From an uncultured Spirochaetales bacterium (GTDB taxonomy: Bacteria > Spirochaetota > Spirochaetia > Sphaerochaetales > Sphaerochaetaceae): a DNA stretch of 64,000 nt. Positions 26,036-34,692 of the stretch are shown one piece after another. The stretch is taken from contig CAKQTE010000019.1 in the NCBI GenBank assembly GCA_934276485.1, positions 1 to 64,000 on the forward strand, read 5' to 3'. The notes beneath the pieces are model-generated. The model did no database searches. It was not told where the DNA came from and worked only from the letters and a program-made list of their open reading frames with translations. Made by a program: the position numbers and the translations under genes. Each line of letters opens with the position of its first letter. The first letter of the stretch is position 1.

Positions 26036-26508
26036 TGCACAATCTAGGAGATCTTTTGCTTGAAGCTGTAATCAACAGTGATGAAGCAGGCTGCAATCGC
26101 GTAGAACTTTCATTGAAAGAAAAAAATGGAATCATTGAAGTATCTATTCGTGACAATGGATCTCTTATATGCAATGACGATTTCTTTGCTGAAGGATTCT
26201 CTTCAAAGGGGGATGGAAGAGGCAGGGGCTTGAGCTTGATAAAATCCCTAGACAGAGACGCAAGACTCTACAGGGATGGAGACGAGAGCGTACTGGTATT
26301 CAAGGCAAGGAATGATGGATCTCTAGAAAGGCTGGAGGATGTGCTTTTCCCGATATTTCAAAGAGTGGATAACACAAGATTCACATATATAAAGGATGGA
26401 GAGTGTGTTATTTCCATTGAAAGAAATGGAGAGCGCCTTGAAAGCACGAAAGAGATAAAACTATTCAAGGATATTGTTAGGTCAAGAAAAGGAGTGAATG
26501 ATGTCTAA
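26035..26508 (+). CDS. HATPase-fold protein of the hydrogenase operon
   Basis: The GHKL ATP-binding blocks are visible: LLLEAVINSDEAGC (N box), IRDNG (G1) and FSSKGDGRGRGLSLI (G2). There is no membrane segment, receiver or dimerisation domain, so it is like an anti-sigma-type kinase rather than a sensor kinase. Similar genes sit between hydrogenase subunit genes in clostridia and other anaerobes, but the role is not established. Residues 100-157 show no recognised domain. It overlaps hydC by one base and the next gene by 8 nt. Confidence 0.78.
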   Translation: MHNLGDLLLEAVINSDEAGCNRVELSLKEKNGIIEVSIRDNGSLICNDDFFAEGFSSKGDGRGRGLSLIKSLDRDARLYRDGDESVLVFKARNDGSLERLEDVLFPIFQRVDNTRFTYIKDGECVISIERNGERLESTKEIKLFKDIVRSRKGVNDV

Positions 26509-26872
26509 ACTCTCACGTGACGAGCTAAGAGCACTTAGAGATAAAGAAGAAGGTAAGCTCAAGGCACGTAATATTCATGGACGCACAGTTCATGTTGTAG
26601 TAGGAATGGGAACAAGCGGAATAGATAGCGGGGCTAAGCTAGTACTAAATACAATCGCAGACGAGCTAGAGAAAGCTGGGCTTGATAATGTAATTCTAAC
26701 CCAGACAGGTAGCCTTGCTCCTGTAAAGGAACCTGTTGTAGAGGTTTTCAATCCAGAAGAAGGGTTGACTGTATACCAAGAGGTTTCTGTTCAGGATGCA
26801 GTAAGAATTGTCACTGAGCATATTGCTCAGGGCAAAGTCGTCGCTGAAAAGCGCGTAGCTGAGGAGGCGTAG
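26501..26872 (+). CDS. HndB-like thioredoxin-fold ferredoxin domain lacking all cysteines
   Basis: The protein follows the HndB pattern (SRDELRALRDK...; HVVVGMGTSGIDSGAKLVLN; TQTGSLAPVKEPVVEVFNP). In the usual [2Fe-2S] members these read GTCGIAAG and TGC-x3-C, but this 124-residue protein contains no Cys at all. It therefore cannot bind the cluster and is likely a structural or regulatory subunit. I start at the second ATG (26501), with GGAG six bases upstream. hydB follows after one base. Confidence 0.8.
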   Translation: MSKLSRDELRALRDKEEGKLKARNIHGRTVHVVVGMGTSGIDSGAKLVLNTIADELEKAGLDNVILTQTGSLAPVKEPVVEVFNPEEGLTVYQEVSVQDAVRIVTEHIAQGKVVAEKRVAEEA

Positions 26873-26873
26873 C

Positions 26874-28661
26874 ATGGGCTTTAAGAACTATATTTTAGTC
26901 TGTGGAGGTACAGGCTGCGAATCTTCAAAATCAGATTTGATCTATCGCAATTTGATTGAAGAAGCAAAGGCTCAGGGAGTTGCAGACCAAGTTCAGGTTA
27001 TCAAGACAGGTTGTTTTGGTTTCTGTGAGCAGGGTCCAATTGTAAAGGTTCTTCCTGAGGATTCTTTCTATGTTCAGGTTAAGCCTGAAGATGCTAAGGA
27101 AATCATTTCTGAGCATGTTATCAAGGGTAGAGAGGTAACTCGCCTTCTATATATCAAGCAGCAGAGAAAGCCATATGAGGAAGTTGAAGATATCCAGTTC
27201 TATAACAAGCAGTTGAGAATTGTTCTTAGAAACTGTGGTTCTATCGATCCAGAGAACATCGATGAATATATCGCAGCAGATGGATATAAGGCTCTTGAGA
27301 AAGTCTTGTTTGAAATGAGCGAAGACGATGTCATCAATGAGCTTAAGACAGCAGGTCTAAGAGGGCGTGGTGGTGCAGGATTCCCAACATGGATGAAGTG
27401 GAACTTCACAAAGCAAGCTCAAGGAGATGTTAAGTACGTTGTATGTAACGCAGATGAGGGAGACCCAGGTGCTTACATGGACCGTTCAACTCTTGAGGGT
27501 GACCCACACTCAGTATTGGAAGCAATGACAATCTGTGGTCATACAATTGGCGCTCATCAGGGCTTTATCTACATCAGAGCAGAGTATCCTCTTGCAATCC
27601 ATCGCTTGGAAGTTGCAATGGCTCAAGCTAGAGAATATGGACTCTTGGGAAAGGATATCCTTGGTTCCGGATTTGATTTCGATATCGAGATTCGTCTTGG
27701 TGCTGGAGCTTTCGTCTGTGGTGAGGAAACAGCTCTATTGCAGTCAATTGAAGGACATAGAGGTATGCCTCTTCCTCGTCCACCATTCCCAGCTGTAAAG
27801 GGACTATGGGGAAAGCCAACTGTAATCAACAACGTTGAAACTTGGGCAAACATTCCAGTAATCATCACAAAGGGTGGCTCTTGGTTTGCATCAATCGGTA
27901 CAGATGATAGCCATGGAACAAAGGTATTTGCACTCACTGGTAAGATCTGTAACTCAGGACTTGTTGAAGTTCCAATGGGAACAACACTAAGAGAGATCGT
28001 TTTTGATATCGGTGGCGGTATTGCAAAGGGCAAGAAGTTCAAGGCAGTTCAGACAGGTGGTCCTTCCGGTGGTGTAATCACAGAAGCTAACCTCGATACT
28101 CCAATCGACTTCGGTGGATTGCAGAAGATCGGTTCAATGATGGGTTCTGGCGGTATGATCGTAATGGATGAAGACGACTGTATCGTAGACGTTGCTAAGT
28201 TCTACCTTAACTTCACAGTTGACGAATCATGCGGAAAGTGTGCTCCATGTAGAATTGGCGGAAAGAGTTTGATGAACATCCTTGAGAAGATCACTGTTGG
28301 TAACGGTACTCAGGAAGATATCGAACAGCTAAAGCAGATTGCACATGCTATGCAGAAAGGCTCTTTGTGTGCACTCGGTCAGACAGCTCCAAACCCAATT
28401 CTTTCTTCCTTGAAGTATTTCCCAGAGGAATACAAGGCACATATCGAAGATAAGAGATGTCCAGCAGGAAAGTGTAAGAAGCTTATTAGATATGAGATCG
28501 ATCCAAGTAAGTGTATTGGATGTACAGCTTGTTCTCGTAAGTGTCCAGTTGGTGCAATTTCAGGAGAAGTCAAGAAGGCTCATAAGATTGATAGTACTGC
28601 TTGTATCAAGTGCGGTGTTTGTAAGCAGACTTGTAAGTTCTCCGCAATTGTAATCAAGTAG
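26874..28661 (+). CDS. hydB: NuoF-like NADH-binding subunit of [FeFe]-hydrogenase (HydB)
   Basis: Residues 1-100 are a [2Fe-2S] thioredoxin-like domain (CGGTGCESS; TGCFGFCEQGP). The NuoF core follows with GRGGAGFPTWMKW (NADH/FMN), ADEGDPGAYMDR and CGEETALL, then the [4Fe-4S] motif SCGKCAPCRIGG with the later Cys in GSLCALG. The C-terminus adds two [4Fe-4S] ferredoxin motifs (CIGCTACSRKCPVGAI; CIKCGVCKQTCKFSA). This subunit carries the FMN where electrons meet NAD and, in bifurcating complexes, ferredoxin. hydA follows after 14 bp. Confidence 0.95.
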   Translation: MGFKNYILVCGGTGCESSKSDLIYRNLIEEAKAQGVADQVQVIKTGCFGFCEQGPIVKVLPEDSFYVQVKPEDAKEIISEHVIKGREVTRLLYIKQQRKPYEEVEDIQFYNKQLRIVLRNCGSIDPENIDEYIAADGYKALEKVLFEMSEDDVINELKTAGLRGRGGAGFPTWMKWNFTKQAQGDVKYVVCNADEGDPGAYMDRSTLEGDPHSVLEAMTICGHTIGAHQGFIYIRAEYPLAIHRLEVAMAQAREYGLLGKDILGSGFDFDIEIRLGAGAFVCGEETALLQSIEGHRGMPLPRPPFPAVKGLWGKPTVINNVETWANIPVIITKGGSWFASIGTDDSHGTKVFALTGKICNSGLVEVPMGTTLREIVFDIGGGIAKGKKFKAVQTGGPSGGVITEANLDTPIDFGGLQKIGSMMGSGGMIVMDEDDCIVDVAKFYLNFTVDESCGKCAPCRIGGKSLMNILEKITVGNGTQEDIEQLKQIAHAMQKGSLCALGQTAPNPILSSLKYFPEEYKAHIEDKRCPAGKCKKLIRYEIDPSKCIGCTACSRKCPVGAISGEVKKAHKIDSTACIKCGVCKQTCKFSAIVIK

Positions 28662-28675
28662 GGAGGTTGAGAACA

Positions 28676-30421
28676 ATGATTCATCTTACAATTCAGAATA
28701 TAGACGTAACAGTACCCGAGGGAACTAGTGTTCTCGAGGCTGCAAGAGTTGCAGGAATAGATATCCCAACTCTTTGCTATCATCCAGATCTTACTCCATT
28801 TGGCTCATGTGGCCTCTGTGTATGTAAGCAGGAAGGAAGTGCTAAAATCATCAGAGCTTGTGCAACTCCTGCTGCAGAGGGAATGAGAATCATCACTCAT
28901 GACAGAGAGCTTTATGAAGTAAGAAAGAGTATCTTGCAGTTGACACTCTCCACTCATCCAATGAACTGCTTGACTTGTATCAGAAACAACAAGTGTGAGC
29001 TTCAGAAGCTGGCTATTGAGTATGGACTAACAGATCAGCCATTCCCACAGAGAACACCTGTTGCAGATAAGGATACAAGCACAAAGGCAATCGTTCTTGA
29101 TCCAGCTAAGTGTATCAAGTGCGGACGCTGTGTTCAGGTTTGTCAGCATCTCCAGGGAGTATATGCTCTTGAGTTCACATCAAGAGGAGATGCTACAACA
29201 ATGTCTCCAGCATTCCACCTTCCTTTGAACGAGTCTCCATGTATCCAGTGTGGCCAGTGTGTAGTTCACTGTCCAGTTGGTGCAATCTACGAGTATGATG
29301 AGTGTGACAAGCTATTGGATGCTATCGAGGATCCAGATACAGTTGTAATGGCACAGATGGCTCCAGCTGTTAGAGTTGCTATCGGCGAGGAGTTCGGATT
29401 CAAGCCAGGTGAGGTTACTACAGGTAAGCTCTATTCAGCTCTAAGAAGACTTGGTGTTGACTACGTATTCGATACTAACTTCGGTGCAGACTTGACTATC
29501 ATGGAAGAGGGCTATGAGCTACTTAACAGAATTCAAAAGGGTGGCGTTCTTCCTCAGATCACATCTTGCTGTCCAGGTTGGGTTAACTACTGTGAAGAGT
29601 ACTATCCAGAGCTTTTGGAGAATCTCTCTTCTGCTAAGTCCCCTATGATGATGCAGGGTGCTATCGAGAAGACATATACTGCTGAAAAGCTTGGTGTTGA
29701 GCCTAAGAAGATATTCTCACTTGCAATCATGCCATGTACTGCAAAGAAGGGCGAGATCAATAGAGATGGAGATCATGCATCCTCATCTGGATATAAGGAT
29801 GTTGACCTTGTTCTTACAACAAGAGAGATCGCACGCTTGATCCAGAGATATGGAATCAAGTTCGACTCCATTGAAGAGACAGAGGCAGATAGCCCAGTTG
29901 GCGAGTACTCAGGAGCTGCAACTATCTTCGGTGTAACTGGTGGAGTTATGGAAGCTGCAGTAAGAACAGCTTACGCAGTTCTAGAGGGCAAGGAGCTTGA
30001 GAATGTTGACTTGGATGTGGTAAGAGGTCTTGAGGAAGTTAAGACTGGTACTGTTGCAGCAGGTGGCAAGGACATTAGAGTTGCTGTTGTTCATGGTATG
30101 GCAAACGCAAAGACTCTTCTTGACCAGGTTAAGAAAGACAAGCTTGAAGGAAAGAAGCCTGAATATGACTTTATTGAGATCATGGCTTGCCGTGGTGGTT
30201 GTGTTGCTGGTGGTGGACAGCCAATCGGAACAGATGATGATGTAAGAAAGGAAAGAACAGCTGGCCTTTATACAGATGATGAAAAGTCTGTTAAGAGATG
30301 TTCTCATCAGAATCCTTCTATCAAGAAGCTATATGATGAATATCTAGGACAGCCTCTATCTGAGAAATCACATCACTTGTTGCATACAACATATAAAGAA
30401 GTTCCTCTTTATAAGGACTGA
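28676..30421 (+). CDS. hydA: [FeFe]-hydrogenase catalytic subunit (HydA, group A3 type)
   Basis: The N-terminus carries a [2Fe-2S] domain (CYHPDLTPFGSCGLCVC), a His-Cys3 cluster (HPMNCLTCIRNNKCELQ) and two [4Fe-4S] motifs (CIKCGRCVQVC; CIQCGQCVVHC). All three H-cluster signatures are intact: TSCCPGWVNYC, MPCTAKKGE and EIMACRGGCVAGGGQP. The order of clusters and the HydB/HydC partners mark it as a trimeric, NAD-dependent, probably electron-bifurcating enzyme. GGGAGG lies nine bases before ATG 28676. Maturases HydE, F and G are not in this window. A GC-rich terminator follows. Confidence 0.96.
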   Translation: MIHLTIQNIDVTVPEGTSVLEAARVAGIDIPTLCYHPDLTPFGSCGLCVCKQEGSAKIIRACATPAAEGMRIITHDRELYEVRKSILQLTLSTHPMNCLTCIRNNKCELQKLAIEYGLTDQPFPQRTPVADKDTSTKAIVLDPAKCIKCGRCVQVCQHLQGVYALEFTSRGDATTMSPAFHLPLNESPCIQCGQCVVHCPVGAIYEYDECDKLLDAIEDPDTVVMAQMAPAVRVAIGEEFGFKPGEVTTGKLYSALRRLGVDYVFDTNFGADLTIMEEGYELLNRIQKGGVLPQITSCCPGWVNYCEEYYPELLENLSSAKSPMMMQGAIEKTYTAEKLGVEPKKIFSLAIMPCTAKKGEINRDGDHASSSGYKDVDLVLTTREIARLIQRYGIKFDSIEETEADSPVGEYSGAATIFGVTGGVMEAAVRTAYAVLEGKELENVDLDVVRGLEEVKTGTVAAGGKDIRVAVVHGMANAKTLLDQVKKDKLEGKKPEYDFIEIMACRGGCVAGGGQPIGTDDDVRKERTAGLYTDDEKSVKRCSHQNPSIKKLYDEYLGQPLSEKSHHLLHTTYKEVPLYKD

Positions 30422-30429
30422 TTTAGATA

Positions 30430-30462
30430 GGCCCCGGGAATTATTCCCAGGGCCATCTTTTT
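30430..30462 (+). terminator. Terminator of the hyd operon
   Basis: A GC-rich stem (30430-30440 with 30444-30454, one C-A mismatch) is followed by ATCTTTTT. Confidence 0.85.
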
Positions 30463-32587
30463 ACCTTGATACTCTCAGAATTGCAATGTCATGTGATGGG
30501 CATGAGCGATTGTAAAGTATGATAGTACCACCATCTCTGCTTATTTCCATGTCATTGTATTGAGATGTTGGAATGTTTATAAAATCGTTTGTTTCATCAC
30601 AAGCGAATGCTCCATTTTCAAATGTCAGGACATACAGTTTCTTGCAAAGATTATCCAGCATATAGAAATACTTGTTGTCAAAGCTTCCTTTTAGTGATGG
30701 AATCTTTCCGCGGTGAGAAGTGAACTTGAATGACTTGTCATTCTGGACAAGCGGAACAGTTCTTGATTCCGTATTGCTTTTTGCATATACAAAGAGTGCG
30801 TCATCTGCAAGTACATAGCCTTTTAAATCCCTTTTATTGAAGATTCTTCCCATTCTTCCTCTGTTCAGGGATTCGAAGTCTCTTTTGTCAATCTTTGAGT
30901 AATCATCAATAACAGGAGTAGGATTGATTGATATGCCTCCAGAACTTGATTCTCTGAATGCATCTACTATTCCAACAGTTCCTGTGACCATGGTCACTGC
31001 ATCTGATGCTTCTGAATAATCGATTGAGTATACAGGTCCATCTCCATAGTAATTCTGGACATAGAAGTTATTAAGGATGATGTAGTCAGTATCGGAAGAA
31101 GAAGGATTTGGATTCAATAGCAAAAATCCCTTATTTGTATGGTTCATTGTACTAGCAGCAACTATGGTTGTTCTTAAGTATCCTCCATTTGAGACTCCGA
31201 GAACAGGACCAAGATTGACAATTGGATCTCCCTTGCCACTCTTGATGTTTCTCATTTCTCCCTTATATGCAACAGTATCGCCAGAGCGAGTGTAGCTTAA
31301 TGCATAGATTACTGCAGGGTCGGATGAGACAGCGTATATTGTCAGATTCTCGTCTGATGCAGTTCCTGAAGCGCCTACATCAGAAATCGATCCATCGATA
31401 TTCAAGTCAGAGTAGCTATATGCTCGAAGCTTTCTCAAGCCTTCATCTTCGATCGCAAATAGTTGAAATGTGTACATCTCGTTATTTGCGATTATCAAGC
31501 GTCCATTTGGAAGAAATCTGACGACATTGTCATTGCCAAGAGATACTTTTGAGGTATTGATCTGTCTTAGGCTATATGGCATTCCCGGCTTTGTTGTTGT
31601 AACAGTTGAGAATGTTGCAAATTGACTGCCCGCAGAGCCTTGTTTGTTTGTGGATGCAATTACATCAATCCTATGTTCTCCAAATGTAGTTGGCTTTATG
31701 GTGCAACTTAGTCCAGAGCCTATCTGAACGCCATCTAGGTACCAAAGCGCCTTGATATCATTTATATTGATATTCTTTGTGCTTACTGTGATTTTTGCTG
31801 TGAATGACTTGTCTTTAGCAACAACCTTTTCTACACCCTCTATAATAAATTCAATAGGAGTGGATGTTGTATTTGATATGTCTACATTTGACTGAGGTGG
31901 CTTGGTGTTATTCTCATCGTCAAGCTTTTCTACTTCCAATGGGATAACTCCTGATGTTGTTTCCTCATTCGATATCCGTATAGCTTCCATGAAACCTGCA
32001 ACCTTCTTGTCTCCATCGAATAGCTCTCCTCTTAAAGAATATGATCCTGCATTCAGATTTGTCTCTGTTACCGATGCCTTTCCTTCGCTTCGTGTGATCG
32101 CAGCAAATAGCTCTTTTTCGTTCTCGTTATCATTCAATGCTTTGAGATATAGCTTCAGTACAGGGTCCTGTACATTCCCGGCTTCCCATGTGAATTCAAG
32201 TTTCAATATTCCTTTTCCCACAAGTTGATGGACATTAATCAGAGCTGTGTTGTCAGATGCCGTGATATTAACCTCTGTGCTTCCATATGCAACATCGACT
32301 CTATCGCTATTGAATCCATATGCTTCCAGCTTCCATTTGCCAAGAGCAAGGTTTTCAAGGTTGCAATAGGAATAGTACGTATAGCGAGTGGAGCCTGCCT
32401 TTCCATCAGGGCCAGTTGGAACGATCCTATATCCTATGATATCCATCCTGCTGTTATTGGGAGTTATTGTCTTATAACCCTTATTTAGCTCAACTCGTAA
32501 GTTGCCTGTCTTGGGACTTTCATTGCAGCTTGTGATCAGAAGCAGCAACAAACCGACGATTAAACAAAACGCGATTTTTCTCTTCAT
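30461..32587 (-). CDS. Large surface-type lipoprotein, possible Ig-like and beta-propeller regions
   Basis: The signal MKRKIAFCLIVGLLLLL ends with lipobox LITSC, so the 708-residue protein is lipidated and exported. The first 240 residues look like beta-sandwich modules. Residues 245-330 resemble an Ig-like or PKD-like module (IKALWYLDGVQIGSG). The remainder has repeated short strand segments (FLPNGRLIIANNEMY; RDGGTIILYNRS) that suggest a propeller. No enzymatic motif is visible. Proteins of this pattern are common as surface lipoproteins in treponemes. AAGGAGAACTC lies before the ATG on its strand. Confidence 0.75.
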   Translation of the reverse strand: MKRKIAFCLIVGLLLLLITSCNESPKTGNLRVELNKGYKTITPNNSRMDIIGYRIVPTGPDGKAGSTRYTYYSYCNLENLALGKWKLEAYGFNSDRVDVAYGSTEVNITASDNTALINVHQLVGKGILKLEFTWEAGNVQDPVLKLYLKALNDNENEKELFAAITRSEGKASVTETNLNAGSYSLRGELFDGDKKVAGFMEAIRISNEETTSGVIPLEVEKLDDENNTKPPQSNVDISNTTSTPIEFIIEGVEKVVAKDKSFTAKITVSTKNININDIKALWYLDGVQIGSGLSCTIKPTTFGEHRIDVIASTNKQGSAGSQFATFSTVTTTKPGMPYSLRQINTSKVSLGNDNVVRFLPNGRLIIANNEMYTFQLFAIEDEGLRKLRAYSYSDLNIDGSISDVGASGTASDENLTIYAVSSDPAVIYALSYTRSGDTVAYKGEMRNIKSGKGDPIVNLGPVLGVSNGGYLRTTIVAASTMNHTNKGFLLLNPNPSSSDTDYIILNNFYVQNYYGDGPVYSIDYSEASDAVTMVTGTVGIVDAFRESSSGGISINPTPVIDDYSKIDKRDFESLNRGRMGRIFNKRDLKGYVLADDALFVYAKSNTESRTVPLVQNDKSFKFTSHRGKIPSLKGSFDNKYFYMLDNLCKKLYVLTFENGAFACDETNDFINIPTSQYNDMEISRDGGTIILYNRSCPSHDIAILRVSR

Positions 32588-32708
32588 AAAGAGTTCTCCT
32601 TTTAAAAGCGTGTTACTCTATAAAGTCCAAAAATCGATTTTTTGCTAGTAAAGACAAAAAAGAAGAAAAAAAATATAGTAATAACGTTGAATTTGATAGG
32701 GATTTGAG

Positions 32709-33191
32709 ATGAGTAAGCTACTTTTATATTTGATGCTATTGTTGTTTGGCATATTTGTATTTCTGATGACTTTCAAACAAATGATTGTCTATCCATTGCT
32801 CATTCCAATTATCTTATTGGTTGTACTTTGGTATTTTGTCACATTCCATGTTTCAAAAAAGAAGGTTCTAAAGATAAGAAAAGGCGAGGAGTTTCTCTTT
32901 TTCAGAGCCCAGCTTATCGAAGAGACAAATTCAAATGTAATCCATGGTGCACTTGTAGTATCATCAGGCGCAATGGTTTTTTATAAGAGGAAGGACTGGA
33001 AGGGAAACCTGGAGATCATATGGTCTACATTCACTCCAGAGCTTGAAAGCTATGAGCTGTGTACAGTGGACGGAAAGCACAAAGGAATAAAGCTTTCTGT
33101 TAAGGGAGACTTGCATCCAATCCTGATTGCATCCAATGGCATTTATTCATCCGAAGATGCCTTTAGATCTATGCTTGGCTGGGAAAGTTGA
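32709..33191 (+). CDS. Small inner-membrane protein of unknown function
   Basis: Two hydrophobic segments (about residues 4-21 and 27-46) are followed by a basic stretch (HVSKKKVLKIRKG) and a 110-residue soluble part that should face the cytoplasm. The soluble part has a strand-rich pattern resembling PH-like membrane-associated domains, but I do not recognise a family. It stands alone between two exported-protein genes; a GATAGGGATTTGAG leader gives only a weak ribosome site. Confidence 0.6.
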   Translation: MSKLLLYLMLLLFGIFVFLMTFKQMIVYPLLIPIILLVVLWYFVTFHVSKKKVLKIRKGEEFLFFRAQLIEETNSNVIHGALVVSSGAMVFYKRKDWKGNLEIIWSTFTPELESYELCTVDGKHKGIKLSVKGDLHPILIASNGIYSSEDAFRSMLGWES

Positions 33192-33238
33192 CCGTTTTTG
33201 CCCCTTTTTTATATCTATTTTGATACTACTCTAGAGCC

Positions 33239-33745
33239 ATGAAGAAAATCGTGGCTCTAAGCTTATTCATAACTCTCTTTTTATCCTCCGTATATGCGGA
33301 TTGGAATTTTGGTCTGGATCTAAGAGGCGTCGATTGTCTATGGTCTGATAGCATGCGATTTGATATCGAAGCTGGATATAAGTTAGAAGATGTACGCATT
33401 GCTTTTTCGTGTGCATATAGCGCATCCAAGAAAGATGAAGTCAACATGATTGATGGAGGTATTACCCTCTCATTCTATCCTTTTCAAAACCATGGCTTTT
33501 ATGTTGGCTGCACACTTTTCAAGCTTGGATATCTATTTGGATTAGGAACCCCCGATAATCCATACTTGCTGATGACTGAAGCTAACCTCGGATGGTCTCT
33601 TCGTTTTTCGTGTTTTTACGTAGAGCCACGATTTTCTTTTTCTGATTCCCTTTCTTCTGAAGATAGCACTCTCTCTAGTTTAAGAGAGAGCATATCTCAA
33701 TATTCACCATTTAGGTTATCGCTTCTTGTAGGGGTATGGATATAG
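33239..33745 (+). CDS. Small exported protein, likely outer-membrane barrel
   Basis: A signal peptide (MKKIVALSLFITLFLSSVYA) leads into a 148-residue mature protein with alternating aromatic strands and the ending FRLSLLVGVWI, suggesting an eight-stranded barrel. No named family is recognised. A TTGACC/ATATCT promoter pair at 33188-33216 with 17-bp spacing is plausible. The next gene's AGGAGG site lies inside this gene's end region, so the two are probably co-expressed. Confidence 0.65.
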   Translation: MKKIVALSLFITLFLSSVYADWNFGLDLRGVDCLWSDSMRFDIEAGYKLEDVRIAFSCAYSASKKDEVNMIDGGITLSFYPFQNHGFYVGCTLFKLGYLFGLGTPDNPYLLMTEANLGWSLRFSCFYVEPRFSFSDSLSSEDSTLSSLRESISQYSPFRLSLLVGVWI

Positions 33746-33756
33746 GAGGTTTTCTT

Positions 33757-34605
33757 ATGAGTTGGAACTCTTGTCTGAAGCGCACTCTCTGCGCTTTCTT
33801 GATTCTTGTTATGATTGCGTCATGTTCAATGGAAGCATCTGGACCGGGTAGGGTTGATAAAGCAATCCTGATCTCTGAAAGTGCTCGCATGATTGATAAG
33901 CATCTAGAGAGCGTTGTTAGAGAGATGCAAGCGCATGGAGAGCTTGAGGGAGTTGAGAACATTGAGACAATAACAGGTGAAGAGATTGCCAGAAGTTTGA
34001 TCAAGGAAGAAAAAGGTGAGGAGTATTTGAACTTTTTGTATCAAACTCCAAACTTTGAAACAGTCGATGATGTAATTGCCGCAGCTTCCGATCTCGTTCC
34101 ACAGGAACAGCTTGATGAGATTGTTACAGAAGCAGACAAAATCGAAAGAGCTCTGATGCGCATGATCGAGGATGACAGTAGAGCCTTGAATGAAAAACAG
34201 CAGCTTGAGTTCTATCGTGATGTCAGAAAGATTGTTGTTAAGTCCGTAGTTTTATTAACTGCAGCACTTGTCTATGCAATAATCCCAAATACAATCATCT
34301 GGGGAAAGATATCTGCAGCAACAGCTGTAAGTATCGCAGCCGGTGTTGCAGCTTCAGCAATCATGAGGCTTGTTGAATGCAAGAAATCTGATTCCACAGC
34401 TATAAATCAAACATTCCAGGATTGGCTGAAAGAGATGTCAACAGAACCTACAACAGCGTGGGCAGTTGCAGCTGGTGTGATAAACACAGGTAAATCAATG
34501 GGTTACTCACCAGTAACCACATCCTTGATTCTTGTTGTCTTTGGCTTATATGGAATCACTGATGATATCAAGCCATTGTTGCAGAAATACAATTTCAAGG
34601 TATGA
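33757..34605 (+). CDS. Lipoprotein with a central hydrophobic region
   Basis: The lipobox VMIASC follows a basic, hydrophobic signal. Residues 25-160 are helical and acidic; a long hydrophobic stretch (SVVLLTAALVYAIIPNTI and TAVSIAAGVAASAIM) lies at about 165-215. The function is unknown. I use ATG 33757, which has AGGAGG seven bases upstream; an in-frame ATG at 33736 overlaps the previous gene and lacks such a site. A GAAA-capped terminator follows. Confidence 0.7.
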   Translation: MSWNSCLKRTLCAFLILVMIASCSMEASGPGRVDKAILISESARMIDKHLESVVREMQAHGELEGVENIETITGEEIARSLIKEEKGEEYLNFLYQTPNFETVDDVIAAASDLVPQEQLDEIVTEADKIERALMRMIEDDSRALNEKQQLEFYRDVRKIVVKSVVLLTAALVYAIIPNTIIWGKISAATAVSIAAGVAASAIMRLVECKKSDSTAINQTFQDWLKEMSTEPTTAWAVAAGVINTGKSMGYSPVTTSLILVVFGLYGITDDIKPLLQKYNFKV

Positions 34606-34608
34606 ATT

Positions 34609-34632
34609 GAGGCACCGAAAGGTGCTTCTTTT
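34609..34632 (+). terminator. Intrinsic terminator with GAAA loop
   Basis: GAGGCACC (34609-34616) pairs with GGTGCTTC (34621-34628) around a GAAA loop, followed by TTTT. Confidence 0.8.
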
Positions 34633-34692
34633 CATCTTTTTCCATGTTCAAGAACTTTTCTTTGTTTTACACTTTAGATCATGGAGGCAATC

